From positions 310,001-374,000 of the forward strand of contig NZ_BMML01000005.1 in the NCBI RefSeq assembly GCF_014645815.1: a stretch of 64,000 nt of DNA, written 5' to 3'. Origin of the DNA: Streptomyces fuscichromogenes. Its GTDB lineage: Bacteria; Actinomycetota; Actinomycetes; Streptomycetales; Streptomycetaceae. Under the pieces are notes generated by a model. The model had not been told where the DNA came from. It did not search any database and saw nothing but the letters and a program-made list of their open reading frames with translations. Position numbers and translations under genes: made by a program. Below are positions 7,856 to 16,791 of the stretch, in pieces. The first letter of the stretch is position 1, and every line of letters begins with the position of its first letter.

Positions 7856-8945
7856 TCCGGGCCATGACGCCATCGCCCGCCAGGCGGACGAACACCTGGT
7901 GACCCATCGGGTGAAACTCCCGACGAGAGTGGTGCAGCGCCCGATCCTCCAGGTCGCCAAACGGCTGTCGCTGGCCCTGTTGGTGCTGGTCGCCACCGCG
8001 TTGATCGTCTACGTCGACCGTGACGGCTACAACGACAACTCGGACACCTCCGTCGACCTCCTGGACGCCTTCTACTACGCGACCGTCACCCTCTCCACCA
8101 CCGGCTACGGGGACATCACCCCCGTCAGCGACAGTGCCCGGCTCACCAACATCTTCGTCATCACGCCCCTGCGCGTGCTGTTCCTGATCATCCTGGTCGG
8201 CACCACGCTCGAAGTCCTCACCGAACGCACCCGGGAGGAATGGCGCCTGAACCGCTGGAGGTCCGCCTTGCGGGATCACACCGTCGTCGTCGGCTTCGGG
8301 ACGAAGGGGCGGTCGGCGATCCAGACCGTCTGTGCGACCGGGCTGAAGAAGGAGCAGGTGGTCGTGGTCGACCCGAGCTCCCAGGTGATCGACGCGGCCA
8401 CCGCCGACGGATACGCGGGGGTCATGGGCGATGCGACCCGCAGCGATGTGCTGAAGCGGGCCGAGGTCCAGCGGGCGCGGCAGATCATCATCGCGACCCA
8501 GCGTGACGACACGGCGGTGCTGGTGACCCTGACGGCCCGGCAGCTCAACAGGACCGCGAAGATCGTGGCCGCGGTCCGCGAGGAGGAGAACGCGCCGCTG
8601 CTCAAGCAGTCCGGTGCCGACGCCGTCATCACCAGCGCCAGCGCGGCCGGGCGGCTGCTCGGGCTGTCCGTGCTCAGCCCGGCCGCCGGCATGGTCATAG
8701 AGGACCTCATCCAGCAGGGCAGCGGCCTGGACCTCGTGGAACGCCCGGCGGTCAAGTCCGAGGTCGGCAAGACCCCGCGCGAGACGACCGACCTGGTGGT
8801 GAGCGTCCTGCGCGGACACCGGGTTCTCGGGTACGACGATCCGGCCCTCGGCACGATCGAGCCGACGGACCGGCTGATCACGATCGTGCGGGCCTCGCCG
8901 GGCAGCCAGGTCGCCCCGGACGTACGACCGATGCCCCGCGCCTGA
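7848..8945 (+). CDS. two-TM potassium channel with TrkA-N (RCK) domain
   Basis: This 365-residue membrane protein has TM1 at about 37-53 (LSLALLVLVATALIVYV), a pore helix and selectivity filter TGYGD near residue 85, and TM2 (IFVITPLRVLFLIILVG). A cytosolic RCK domain follows with a Rossmann motif (VVVGFGTKGRSAIQ) and an Asp ending strand beta-2 (VVVVDPSS), as in NAD-sensing Kch/MthK proteins. A TrkA-C-like tail is also visible. The GTG at 7848 overlaps the moeA stop (GTGA) and sits inside parS, so ParB occupancy could affect translation-coupled expression; that is inference. It probably controls K+ flux and membrane potential. Confidence 0.88.
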   Translation: MKLPGHDAIARQADEHLVTHRVKLPTRVVQRPILQVAKRLSLALLVLVATALIVYVDRDGYNDNSDTSVDLLDAFYYATVTLSTTGYGDITPVSDSARLTNIFVITPLRVLFLIILVGTTLEVLTERTREEWRLNRWRSALRDHTVVVGFGTKGRSAIQTVCATGLKKEQVVVVDPSSQVIDAATADGYAGVMGDATRSDVLKRAEVQRARQIIIATQRDDTAVLVTLTARQLNRTAKIVAAVREEENAPLLKQSGADAVITSASAAGRLLGLSVLSPAAGMVIEDLIQQGSGLDLVERPAVKSEVGKTPRETTDLVVSVLRGHRVLGYDDPALGTIEPTDRLITIVRASPGSQVAPDVRPMPRA

Positions 8946-9008
8946 CCGGGCGAGCCGGCGGTGACGTCACCAGCGGGGTCCGGACAGCCGGGGAGTAGCG
9001 TCGGCCGT

Positions 9009-9989
9009 ATGTATGCGATCACGATTCCCGAACCCGGTGGGCCCGAGACGCTGGTGTGGGACGAGGTTCCCGATCCGGTGCCCGGTACGGGCGAAGTACT
9101 GGTCGAGGTGGTGGCCAGCGCGGTCAACCGTGCGGACATCATGCAACGGCAGGGCTACTACGACCCGCCGCCGGGAGCCTCCCCGTACCCCGGTCTGGAG
9201 TGCTCCGGGCGGATCTCCGCCCTTGGTCCCGGTGTCTCCGGCTGGTCGGTCGGCGACGAGGTGTGCGCACTGCTCGCGGGCGGCGGCTATGCCGAGAAGG
9301 TCGCCGTGCCGGCCGGACAGCTGTTGCCGGTGCCCGAGGGCGTGGACCTGAAGCAGGCTGCCGCGCTGCCCGAGGTGGTCTGCACGGTCTGGTCGAACGT
9401 CTTCATGATCGCCCACCTGCGTCCTGGCGAGACCCTTCTCGTGCACGGCGGCTCCAGCGGCATCGGCACCATGGCGATCCAGCTCGGCAAGGCGATCGGC
9501 ACCAAGGTCGCGGTCACCGCGGGCACGAAGGAGAAGCTGGACTTCTGCGCGGAGCTGGGCGCGGACATCCTCGTCAACTACCGCGAGCAGGACTTCGTCG
9601 CCGAGCTGAAGCAGGCCACCGACGGCGCGGGTGCCGACGTCATCCTCGACAACATGGGCGCCAAGTACCTGGAGCGGAACGTGCAGGCACTGGCGGCCAA
9701 CGGGCGCCTCGCGATCATCGGTATGCAGGGCGGTGTCAAGGGCGAACTGAACATCGGCGCACTGCTCAGCAAGCGGGCCGCGATCAGCGCGACCTCCTTG
9801 CGGGCCCGGCCGCTCTCCGAGAAGGCGGCCATCGTCGCGGCGGCGCGGGAGCACGTCTGGCCGTTGATCGCCCAGGGCCGTGTCCGCCCGGTCGTCGACC
9901 GGGAGCTGCCGATGGCGGACGCGGCACAGGCCCATCGGGTGGTCGAGGCCAGCGAGCACATCGGCAAGGTCCTGCTGGTCACCGGCTAA
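9009..9989 (+). CDS. zinc-independent NAD(P)H quinone oxidoreductase (MDR family)
   Basis: This 326-residue protein is a medium-chain dehydrogenase/reductase of the quinone oxidoreductase type. It begins MYAITIPEPGGPETLVWDEV and has the GroES-like fold with SAVNRADIMQRQGYY, then the nucleotide-binding motif HGGSSGIGTMAIQLGK. It lacks the Cys/His zinc ligands of alcohol dehydrogenases. The family reduces quinones or activated alkenes with NADPH. The ATG at 9009 gives the normal N-terminus; an earlier in-frame start adds 16 atypical residues. It lies 63 bases after the channel gene and may be co-transcribed. Confidence 0.88.
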   Translation: MYAITIPEPGGPETLVWDEVPDPVPGTGEVLVEVVASAVNRADIMQRQGYYDPPPGASPYPGLECSGRISALGPGVSGWSVGDEVCALLAGGGYAEKVAVPAGQLLPVPEGVDLKQAAALPEVVCTVWSNVFMIAHLRPGETLLVHGGSSGIGTMAIQLGKAIGTKVAVTAGTKEKLDFCAELGADILVNYREQDFVAELKQATDGAGADVILDNMGAKYLERNVQALAANGRLAIIGMQGGVKGELNIGALLSKRAAISATSLRARPLSEKAAIVAAAREHVWPLIAQGRVRPVVDRELPMADAAQAHRVVEASEHIGKVLLVTG

Positions 9990-10000
9990 CACCCTGCCCC

Positions 10001-10050
10001 GGCCCGGCCCGGCCCGGCCCGGCCCGGCCCGGCCCAGCCCAGCCCAGCCC
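10001..10050. repeat. GGCCC/AGCCC pentanucleotide tandem repeat
   Basis: Five-base units GGCCC, later AGCCC, run in tandem just after the quinone oxidoreductase stop, between two convergent genes. The array is probably polymerase slippage; no coding role is visible. Confidence 0.85.
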
Positions 10051-10107
10051 TGCGCCAGCGGCCTGCCGCCCTCCGCCCGCGCCCTGCCGTCCTCCGCCCG
10101 CGCCCGC

Positions 10108-10785
10108 CTATCCCCGCCGTACCCGCAGGCCGACGAAGGCGAGGCCGAGTCCGAGGCCGATCAGGACCAGGCCGCTGCCGAGCGGGAGGATGTGCAGCAT
10201 GGGCTCGTCGTCGTCGCCGTGGTCCTGGCCGGAGCCGATGGCCTGGCCGGCGGGCTGGGGCTGGGGTGCGGTGGGGGCCAGGACGGCCTCCCGGGGCGGC
10301 TGCGAGGAGCCGACCGCCGGGCTCCCGGCCTCGTTGTCGCCGAGGTCGCTGTCCTCGACGTCACCGCCCCCGGCCATGCTGCTCCCGGTGCCGTTCCCCG
10401 CGGGCTCCGTCGCCGTCCCGTCACCGTCTGGTCCATCGGGTCCATCGGGTCCATCGGGTCCATCGGGTTCATGGGCTTCGTCTGGATCGTCCGGATCCTG
10501 GCCCTCGGTCTTCGTCGCCGGTCCCTGGGGCCGGCCCGGACGCATCCGGCCCTCGCCGGCCACCGTGCCGGCCAGCGACGGCTCGGGGGTGGCCGAGGCG
10601 CTGGCGGAGTCCGAGGGCAGCGGTTCGGGGTCGTACGCGACGGCCGTGCCGCACGGCATCAGGACCGCCGCGAGGACGAGCAGCACCCGGCCGAGCGCGA
10701 GCCGCACCCGGCCGTGCGACCGCTCACGTGGAGCGGGTGACCGGGGGGCGGCGAGCGGGAGGGGGAGTCGCAGCCTTGGAGTCAC
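10108..10785 (-). CDS. exported Asp/Gly/Pro-rich membrane-anchored protein
   Basis: This 225-residue protein has an N-terminal signal segment (LALGRVLLVLAAVLMPCGTA, then VAYD), a long Ser/Pro/Asp/Gly-rich low-complexity middle including Pro-Asp-Gly triplets, and a C-terminal transmembrane helix (LGSGLVLIGLGLGLAFVGL) followed by RVRRG. It resembles actinobacterial surface proteins held by a C-terminal anchor, but no LPXTG-type motif is evident. The GTG at 10785 has AGGAGGT seven bases upstream; a longer ATG start is less likely. Function is unknown. Confidence 0.7.
   Translation of the reverse strand: MTPRLRLPLPLAAPRSPAPRERSHGRVRLALGRVLLVLAAVLMPCGTAVAYDPEPLPSDSASASATPEPSLAGTVAGEGRMRPGRPQGPATKTEGQDPDDPDEAHEPDGPDGPDGPDGPDGDGTATEPAGNGTGSSMAGGGDVEDSDLGDNEAGSPAVGSSQPPREAVLAPTAPQPQPAGQAIGSGQDHGDDDEPMLHILPLGSGLVLIGLGLGLAFVGLRVRRG
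10430..10469. repeat. 9-bp coding tandem repeat (GGTCCATCG)
   Basis: About four copies of GGTCCATCG encode Pro-Asp-Gly triplets on the minus strand within the surface-protein gene. Copy number is likely to vary between strains by slippage. Confidence 0.85.
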
Positions 10786-10973
10786 GTCGGTGACCTCCTG
10801 GAACACAGTCGTCGTCAGGGCCGACGGACACCAGACTCACATTCAGTGGTGAACCCGGCATTTCTGGTTGGGCCGATGGGTCTACGGCCGGTCCGGGGCG
10901 GGTCCGAAAGGTGGATCAGCTCCGATGGGGGGCACCACGGTGGTGAGGTGTACGGGTGCGAGAGAATGGCGGC

Positions 10974-11513
10974 ATGGAGATGCCGAGGAACGAACGGTCG
11001 CCCGAGAATCCGCAGATCCTGGTCGTGGGCCAGGACGGGATGGCACTCGGCGGCGGCAACGGGGACGAGGACTCCCGCGAGATCCCGGTGACGGAGATGG
11101 TGGAGCAGCCGGCCAAGGTCATGCGGATCGGCAGCATGATCAAGCAGCTCCTGGAGGAGGTGCGCGCGGCTCCCCTCGACGAGGCCAGCCGGGTCCGGCT
11201 CAAGGAGATCCACGCCAGCTCCGTGAAGGAGCTGGAGGACGGTCTGGCGCCGGAGCTGGTGGAGGAACTGGAGCGTCTCTCCCTGCCGTTCAACGAGAAC
11301 TCGACCCCTTCCGACGCGGAACTGCGCATTGCGCAGGCCCAGTTGGTGGGCTGGCTGGAGGGGCTGTTCCACGGGATCCAGACCACCCTGTTCGCCCAGC
11401 AGATGGCCGCTCGCGCCCAGCTGGAGTCGATGCGGCGCGCGCTGCCGCCGGGCGTCGGCCACGAGGGCGAGGAGCACGGACCGGCCGGCCGGGCGGGCGG
11501 ACCGTACCTCTAG
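10974..11513 (+). CDS. bpa: bacterial proteasome activator (Bpa/PafE family)
   Basis: This 179-residue protein matches the actinobacterial ATP-independent proteasome activator. A disordered N-terminus is followed by a four-helix region (residues about 40-155) with EQPAKVMRIGSMIKQLLEEV and LRIAQAQLVGWLEGLFHGIQ. The chain ends GPYL, equivalent to the GQYL end of mycobacterial PafE, which docks in the 20S alpha-ring and opens the gate. It should form a dodecameric ring that feeds unfolded proteins to the 20S proteasome. The start is uncertain: an in-frame GTG at 10956 and an ATG at 10980 are alternatives. Confidence 0.85.
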   Translation: MEMPRNERSPENPQILVVGQDGMALGGGNGDEDSREIPVTEMVEQPAKVMRIGSMIKQLLEEVRAAPLDEASRVRLKEIHASSVKELEDGLAPELVEELERLSLPFNENSTPSDAELRIAQAQLVGWLEGLFHGIQTTLFAQQMAARAQLESMRRALPPGVGHEGEEHGPAGRAGGPYL

Positions 11514-11536
11514 TACGCGTAGACCCTCCTGAGACG

Positions 11537-11572
11537 GCGAAGGGCCCGGCGGACGACCGCCGGGCCCTTCGC
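11537..11572. terminator. bidirectional intrinsic terminator
   Basis: GCGAAGGGCCCGGCGG (11537-11552) pairs perfectly over 16 bases with 11557-11572 around an ACGA loop. It lies between the convergent bpa and kinase genes and can serve both strands. Confidence 0.9.
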
Positions 11573-11585
11573 GTAGTGCCCCGCG

Positions 11586-13223
11586 TCAGCCGGTCGCCGG
11601 ATTGCCGGTCGACACCTTGAGCTCGATGGTCGGCATGTCCTTCGGGTCGACGTCCGTGCCGGAGGACGGGAACTGCTCCATGACCGTGCCTTCGCCGTAC
11701 GTGTTCTCGTCCACGGAGACGATCTTCATCTGCCATCCGGCGGCCTGGAAGCACTCCTTGACCGACTTGATGTACTTGAACTTGAAGTTCGGCACCTGGA
11801 CCTTGGCCGGGTCGTCGTAGGACTCCTGCGGTTCGGTGCACTCGGTCGTCTCGACGGTCTTCGAGGTGTCGGGGCCGCGGTAGCCCGAGGCGTGCGAGGC
11901 CGAGGCGCTCGCCGTGCTGCCACCGCCGCTGCCGCCGGTGTCGTCACCGCTGCCGCCGTTGTTCAGCGCCAGGGCGACGACCAGGCCGATCACCGCGACC
12001 AGGGACACCGCGATCGACCCGATGACCACCGGCCGGTTGCTCTTCCCGCCGCCGCCACCGCCGCCGCCACCGCCGCTGGAAGGCGCCTGCGGCGAGATGT
12101 TGTACGTGGCCGGTGTCTGATACCCCGCCTGCTGCGGATAGCCGTACGCCGGTGCGGGCGCCGGGCCGGTGTTCCCGTACGGATGCGGGGTCGGAGCCGG
12201 GGCCGGTATCGGCTGGTACGGCGTCTGCACCGGCCCGGGAGGCGCCGGCGTCGCCTGGCCGACCGGCGGGAACACCGCGGAGCCGACCCCGGCGCCGCTC
12301 TGCGTCGGCGGGATGCCCGGGACGATGCTCGGCGCGGCCGGCTGGAGCGAGGCGGCGACCCGCAGGCACTCGTCGCGCATGGACTCGGCGGTCGGGAAGC
12401 GCTCGTTCGGGTTCTTCCGCAGCGCGCGGGCTACCAGTGCGTCCACGGCCGGGGGAAGGGCACGGTTGATCGAGGAGGGAGCGACCGGCTCCTCCTGGAC
12501 GTGTGCGTAGGCGATGGCCAGCGGCGAGTCCGCGTCGAACGGCAGCCGTCCGGTGACCAGCTGGAACAGCATGATGCCGACCGAGTAGAGGTCGGAGCGG
12601 GCGTCCACGCCCCGGCCGAGGGCCTGCTCCGGCGAAAGATACTGCGGGGTGCCGACGACCATGCCCGTCTGGGTCATCGAGGTGACCCCGGACTGCATGG
12701 CGCGGGCGATGCCGAAGTCCATCACCTTGACGACCCCGCGCTTGGTCGTCATCACGTTGCCGGGCTTGATGTCGCGGTGGACCAGCCCCATCTCGTGGCT
12801 GATCTCCAGCGCGGCCAGCACGTCGGCGGTGATCTTCAGCGCCTTGTCGGCGGGCATCGCGCCGTGCTGCCGTACGTCTTCGTCCAGTACCGAACCGAGC
12901 GGGCGGCCCTCGACGTACTCCATGACGATGTACGGCATCGTGGCGCCGTCCAGCTCGTCCTCGCCGGTGTCGAAGACGGAGACGATGTTGGTGTGCGTGA
13001 GCTTGGCCACTGCCTGGGCCTCGCGCCGGAAGCGCTCCCGGAACGCCTGTTCCCGGCCGAGCTCGGTGTGCAGGGTCTTGATCGCGACATGGCGGTCCAG
13101 GACCGTGTCGTACGCCAGGTGCACGGAGGCCATGCCGCCCTCGCCGAGCAGGTCGCGCAGCTGGTAGCGGCCACCGGCCAGAGCCCGCCCCGTGTAACGG
13201 CCGCGTGTGCCGTCCTGGCTCAT
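11586..13223 (-). CDS. transmembrane Ser/Thr protein kinase with PASTA-like domain
   Basis: This 545-residue Hanks-type kinase has its ATP loop GEGGMASVH (27-35), Lys49 in VAIK, catalytic HRDIKPGN with Asp151, and DFG at Asp169. A Pro-rich juxtamembrane segment follows, then a Gly run, one TM helix (VVIGSIAVSLVAVIGLVVAL), a Ser-rich linker, and one extracellular PASTA-like domain (VQVPNFKFKYIKSVKECFQA to the C-terminus). PASTA domains usually sense peptidoglycan fragments or lipid II, so a cell-wall or division role is likely. The ATG at 13223 has GGGGAAG just upstream. It is divergent from a second kinase gene across 318 bases, and the two kinase domains look like duplicates. Confidence 0.9.
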   Translation of the reverse strand: MSQDGTRGRYTGRALAGGRYQLRDLLGEGGMASVHLAYDTVLDRHVAIKTLHTELGREQAFRERFRREAQAVAKLTHTNIVSVFDTGEDELDGATMPYIVMEYVEGRPLGSVLDEDVRQHGAMPADKALKITADVLAALEISHEMGLVHRDIKPGNVMTTKRGVVKVMDFGIARAMQSGVTSMTQTGMVVGTPQYLSPEQALGRGVDARSDLYSVGIMLFQLVTGRLPFDADSPLAIAYAHVQEEPVAPSSINRALPPAVDALVARALRKNPNERFPTAESMRDECLRVAASLQPAAPSIVPGIPPTQSGAGVGSAVFPPVGQATPAPPGPVQTPYQPIPAPAPTPHPYGNTGPAPAPAYGYPQQAGYQTPATYNISPQAPSSGGGGGGGGGGKSNRPVVIGSIAVSLVAVIGLVVALALNNGGSGDDTGGSGGGSTASASASHASGYRGPDTSKTVETTECTEPQESYDDPAKVQVPNFKFKYIKSVKECFQAAGWQMKIVSVDENTYGEGTVMEQFPSSGTDVDPKDMPTIELKVSTGNPATG

Positions 13224-13541
13224 CTTCCCCGTCCCCCGCCCGGCACTCGGGCACCCTTGTTGATCGAATGTCTCATTCCCGGCCAAGTCTGCCCGAGGGC
13301 ACCGGGACGTCAAGCGCGGTGCCCGTTCCGTGACCGTACGAGAGGGAAGAGTCGCGGAAGCGTTACAGCGGCCGTACGCCCGGTACACAGAATTTGCACG
13401 ACAGCGCGTGGTACGGGTTGGATGGCCGGTCCGTCCACGGGCCGGATCCCGGACCTGCGGGTTGCTCCGAGGCTGTAGCGTGGCCGACGGAGACCGTGAC
13501 AACACCGCGCGCACCGCGGGCAGAAACGACGGCGAGGACCG
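13224..13541. other. divergent promoter region between two kinase genes
   Basis: These 318 bases separate two divergent kinase starts, so both promoters should lie here. I see no strong palindrome, RNA gene or additional ORF with coding character. Confidence 0.6.
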
Positions 13542-15128
13542 ATGGCACAGACGCACAGCGCCCAGGGCCCGTCCGACCCCGAGGCGACTGGCGGCGGTAT
13601 GTCGGACGCGCCTGAGCTGTGGGGCAACGGAGGTCTGGTCGGCGACGGCCGATACCGGCTGACCCACCGCCTCGGGCGGGGCGGCATGGCCGAGGTGTTC
13701 GCGGCCGAGGACGTACGGCTGGGCCGCACCGTGGCGGTGAAGCTGCTCCGCGCCGACCTGGCCGAGGACCCGGTCTCCAAGGCCCGCTTCACCCGTGAGG
13801 CACAGTCGGTCGCCGGGCTCAACCACCACGCGATCGTGGCGGTGTACGACTCCGGCGAGGACATGGTCGGCGGCCAGTCCGTGCCGTACATCGTGATGGA
13901 GCTGGTCGAGGGCCGCACCATCCGCGACCTGCTGATCAACGCCGAGGCGCCGGGCCCCGAGCAGGCCCTGATCATCACCTCCGGGGTGCTGGAGGCGCTG
14001 GCCTACTCGCACCAGCACGGCATCGTGCACCGCGACATCAAGCCCGCCAACGTGATCATCACGAACAACGGCGCCGTCAAGGTGATGGACTTCGGCATCG
14101 CCCGCGCCCTGCACGGTGCGTCCACGACGATGACGCAGACCGGCATGGTCATGGGCACGCCCCAGTACCTCTCCCCGGAGCAGGCGCTCGGCAAGGCCGT
14201 CGACCACCGCTCCGACCTGTACGCCACCGGCTGCCTGCTCTACGAACTCCTCGCCCTGCGGCCCCCGTTCATCGGCGAGACCCCGCTGTCGGTGGTCTAC
14301 CAGCACGTTCAGGACATCCCGATGCCACCGTCCCAGACCTCCGAGGGCGCCGCCCCGCCGGAGCTGGACGGCCTGGTCATGCGCTCGCTCGCCAAGGAGC
14401 CCGACGACCGCTTCCAGACCGCCGAGGAGATGCGCGGCCTGGTCTAGTACGGCCTGCAGATGCTGTACGACCAGGGCAGCCATACCGGCACCTGGAACAC
14501 CGGCCCGGTCACCGTGCACGACGGCCGGCATGCCGCGGCGGGCGGTTTCGCCGGTACGACGGTGATGCCGCACCCGGCGGCCGCCGGGACCACGCAGATC
14601 CCGCAGCCGATCCTGCCGGGCGGCTACGGCAACGGTGACGACGGCGGTTTCGAGGGGCACGGCAACCGGGGCAGCGGCCGCGGCAAGCTGTGGATCCTGG
14701 CCGTCCTCGCGGTGATCGCCATCGCGGCGGGCGTCGCGCTGGCGGTGAACAAGGGCGGTGGCGGCGGCGACGGCGGCACGGGTACCACGCAGTCGCCGAC
14801 CACTTCGCAGACCACCAAGGACGCGACCGCCAGCGCCAGCCCGTCCGACGAGGCCAGCGACACGGCCACGGACACCGAGACCGACACGAGCGGCTCGGAC
14901 ACCGGCAACAACAACGGGTACACGCCGTCGTCGACCCCGTCGTACACCCAGTCGCAGACGCAGAGCAGCGAGCCGAGCGACGAGCCGAGCGACACGGCGA
15001 GCGCCTCGCAGCCGACGGACACCGCGAGCTCGCCGGAGGGGCAGCCCTCCGACACGACGGGCACAGGCGACAACGGCGGCGACGACGGCGGCAACACGAT
15101 CTCCGGCGCCGGCCTGGGCGGCGGTTGA
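13542..15128 (+). pseudogene. Ser/Thr protein kinase gene interrupted by an in-frame TAG
   Basis: The frame starts at ATG 13542 (GAGG upstream) and encodes a complete kinase domain: ATP loop GRGGMAEVF (45-53), Lys67 in VAVK, HRDIKPAN, DFG. At 14445-14447 a TAG stops it after EEMRGLV, 301 residues in. The same frame then continues without another stop to 15128: YGLQMLYDQGSHTGTW, a linker, one TM helix (LWILAVLAVIAIAAGVALAV) and a Ser/Thr/Asp-rich extracellular tail. The intact family is a single transmembrane kinase, so TAG probably replaced a CAG Gln codon. As written, the product would be a soluble kinase domain; restart at ATG 14460 could make the membrane part separately. Sequencing error is possible. 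Confidence 0.8.
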
Positions 15129-15229
15129 AGGACACCGACGCCCTTCGGCGGCTGACCGGCCCCTGGCTGACCGGCCCCTGGCCGTGGCCGGCCTCTAGCT
15201 GTGGCCGGCCCCTGGCTGTGGCCCGGCCC

Positions 15230-16273
15230 CTACTGGACGAACGCGTCGCACACCGCGTCGTACTTCCTGGTCCACCACACGGCGAGTGCCGAGGCGGCCG
15301 GGAACTGGGGGTCGGCCCGGGTGTCGCCGCGCTCGTAGTGCCAGCGCAGCATCCAGAAGTCGTTGAGCCGCTCCCACCACACGCGGTGCACGGCCGCCGC
15401 GAGCTCCGAGGGCGTGGCCCCGGCCGCGCGCCGGTACGCGCGCGCGTACGCGCGCACCTTCCGCAGGTCGAGCGCGCCCGCCGGGCGGACGAAGAAGATC
15501 ACGGCGGCACGTACCGCCTCCTCCGCGCGGGGCTGCACGCCGAGCCGGTCCCAGTCGACGATCGCGGCGGGCGCGTCGTCCTTGTAGAGCAGGTTGAACG
15601 GGTGGAAGTCGCCGTGCACCCAGCCCACCGAGGCGCCGCGCGGCGGGCGCCGGCCGGCGTGCTGCTCCAGGAGCGCACGGCGTTCGAGCAGCCGGTGGCG
15701 GGCGAGTTCGTCGAAGGCGTCGGCGGGCCGGTGCCGGCTGACCTGGGCGAGCAGGTCGTCGATGAGCGCGTAGGTGTCGGCGGGGTCGGCGCTCTCGACG
15801 GGATGGGGGCTGGTGGCCGGGCGGGTGCGCCCCTTGGGGGGCATCACGCGCTCCAGGCAGGCGTGCACGGCGCCGAGCAGCGCGCCGAGCCTCGTGCACT
15901 CCCCGCGCGTGAGCTGGCCGCCGTGCCGGTGCCTGCCGTCGATCCAGGGGTGCAGTGCGTAGGCGTGGCCGCCGACGACGGCGACCGTACGGCCGTCGCG
16001 GTGGGCGAGGGGCGGCGCGACCGGGACGCCGAGGGCGGCCAGCCGCAGGGTGGCCAGATGACGTCGCTCGATGGCGGCCGGGTCGGCGGTGTCGGGGTCG
16101 AAGTGGTGCTTCAGGAAGTAGCGGCCGCGGGTGGTGCGGAGGCGGTAACCACGGTTGAGCAGGCCTTGTTCGACGGGCTCGCAGGTGAGCGCGGAACCGG
16201 CGGCGTACAGCCGGAGCAGGGCGCCCAGAGGGGGCGCGTGGGGCACGAGGGGGGGTAAGCATGAGCGCGGCAC
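15230..16273 (-). CDS. APH-fold phosphotransferase
   Basis: This 347-residue protein has the aminoglycoside-phosphotransferase/choline-kinase fold: an N-lobe with LNRGYRLRTTRGRYFLKHHF (ATP-binding Lys in YFLK), the catalytic loop WVHGDFHPFNLLY (Asp, Asn) and the metal-binding IVDWDRLG. Such enzymes phosphorylate small hydroxyl or amino compounds; the visible features do not reveal the substrate, and a resistance role should not be assumed. Start codons are poorly defined: the GTG at 16273 has no clear ribosome-binding site and later GTGs are possible. An alternating purine-pyrimidine run occurs at 15434-15457. Confidence 0.8.
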   Translation of the reverse strand: MPRSCLPPLVPHAPPLGALLRLYAAGSALTCEPVEQGLLNRGYRLRTTRGRYFLKHHFDPDTADPAAIERRHLATLRLAALGVPVAPPLAHRDGRTVAVVGGHAYALHPWIDGRHRHGGQLTRGECTRLGALLGAVHACLERVMPPKGRTRPATSPHPVESADPADTYALIDDLLAQVSRHRPADAFDELARHRLLERRALLEQHAGRRPPRGASVGWVHGDFHPFNLLYKDDAPAAIVDWDRLGVQPRAEEAVRAAVIFFVRPAGALDLRKVRAYARAYRRAAGATPSELAAAVHRVWWERLNDFWMLRWHYERGDTRADPQFPAASALAVWWTRKYDAVCDAFVQ

Positions 16274-16791
16274 GCGCCAGATGCTAGGGCAAGCTTCAGC
16301 CCTGTGAGCTGGGCGTTGTCACAGACAGTCGCTGATGATCGCTTTCGGTCACGTGGTGAGCCATGGCGAATACAAGTGCGAAAGTTGAGCCCTGGAGACA
16401 CGCCGTGAGGCGTAGGGTCGCGGCGCCGCGCTCGGCGCCCGGCGAGCAGACCGGACACCTCGATGTCTTCCCGTGGCCCCGGGTGGCGGGATAACGTGCC
16501 GTTGCTCCGGCCTCCTGCAAGGCTCTGACCAGCGACCTTCCGGCCCGCGTCGATTTACTAGGAAACCCAAGCAAAAAGTACTTGGATTTCCAAGCAAAAA
16601 CGCAGGTCAGGAGGGGTTTCACAGAAATGTGAGGCACTGGGTAACGTGCTAGTTGCAGGGCGCTCGCCGGGGCACCTGTCACGCCTGTTCCCGGCCGAGT
16701 GGCACCCACCCCGTGCCACGGGTGTCGGAAGCAGGTGAGCCGCACTGGTTCACCCGGCAACCCCGGGGGCCGGACCGACGGAGGAGCACAC
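16274..16791. promoter_or_regulatory. bkdABC upstream region with AT-rich repeat island
   Basis: These 518 bases between the APH-fold gene and bkdA hold no convincing gene. At 16561-16600 an AT-rich island carries two copies of CCAAGCAAAAA (16567-16577 and 16590-16600, 23 bases apart) and the dyad CTTGGA-TT-TCCAAG (16581-16594). The spacing of about two helical turns fits an operator, possibly for BkdR; the binding protein is inferred only. Confidence 0.5.

Noticed and set aside
10721..10735. parS-like palindrome CGCTCACGTGGAGCG
   Set aside because: Only the central TCACGTGGA matches; both outer arms differ from the GTTTC/GAAAC consensus, so ParB binding is unlikely.
11892..13478. Long plus-strand frame across the PASTA kinase gene
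   Set aside because: It is Arg-rich with no motif; the minus-strand kinase has every catalytic motif in order.
15230..16273. Aminoglycoside resistance gene
   Set aside because: The APH fold is shared with many small-molecule kinases; nothing indicates an antibiotic substrate or a resistance context.
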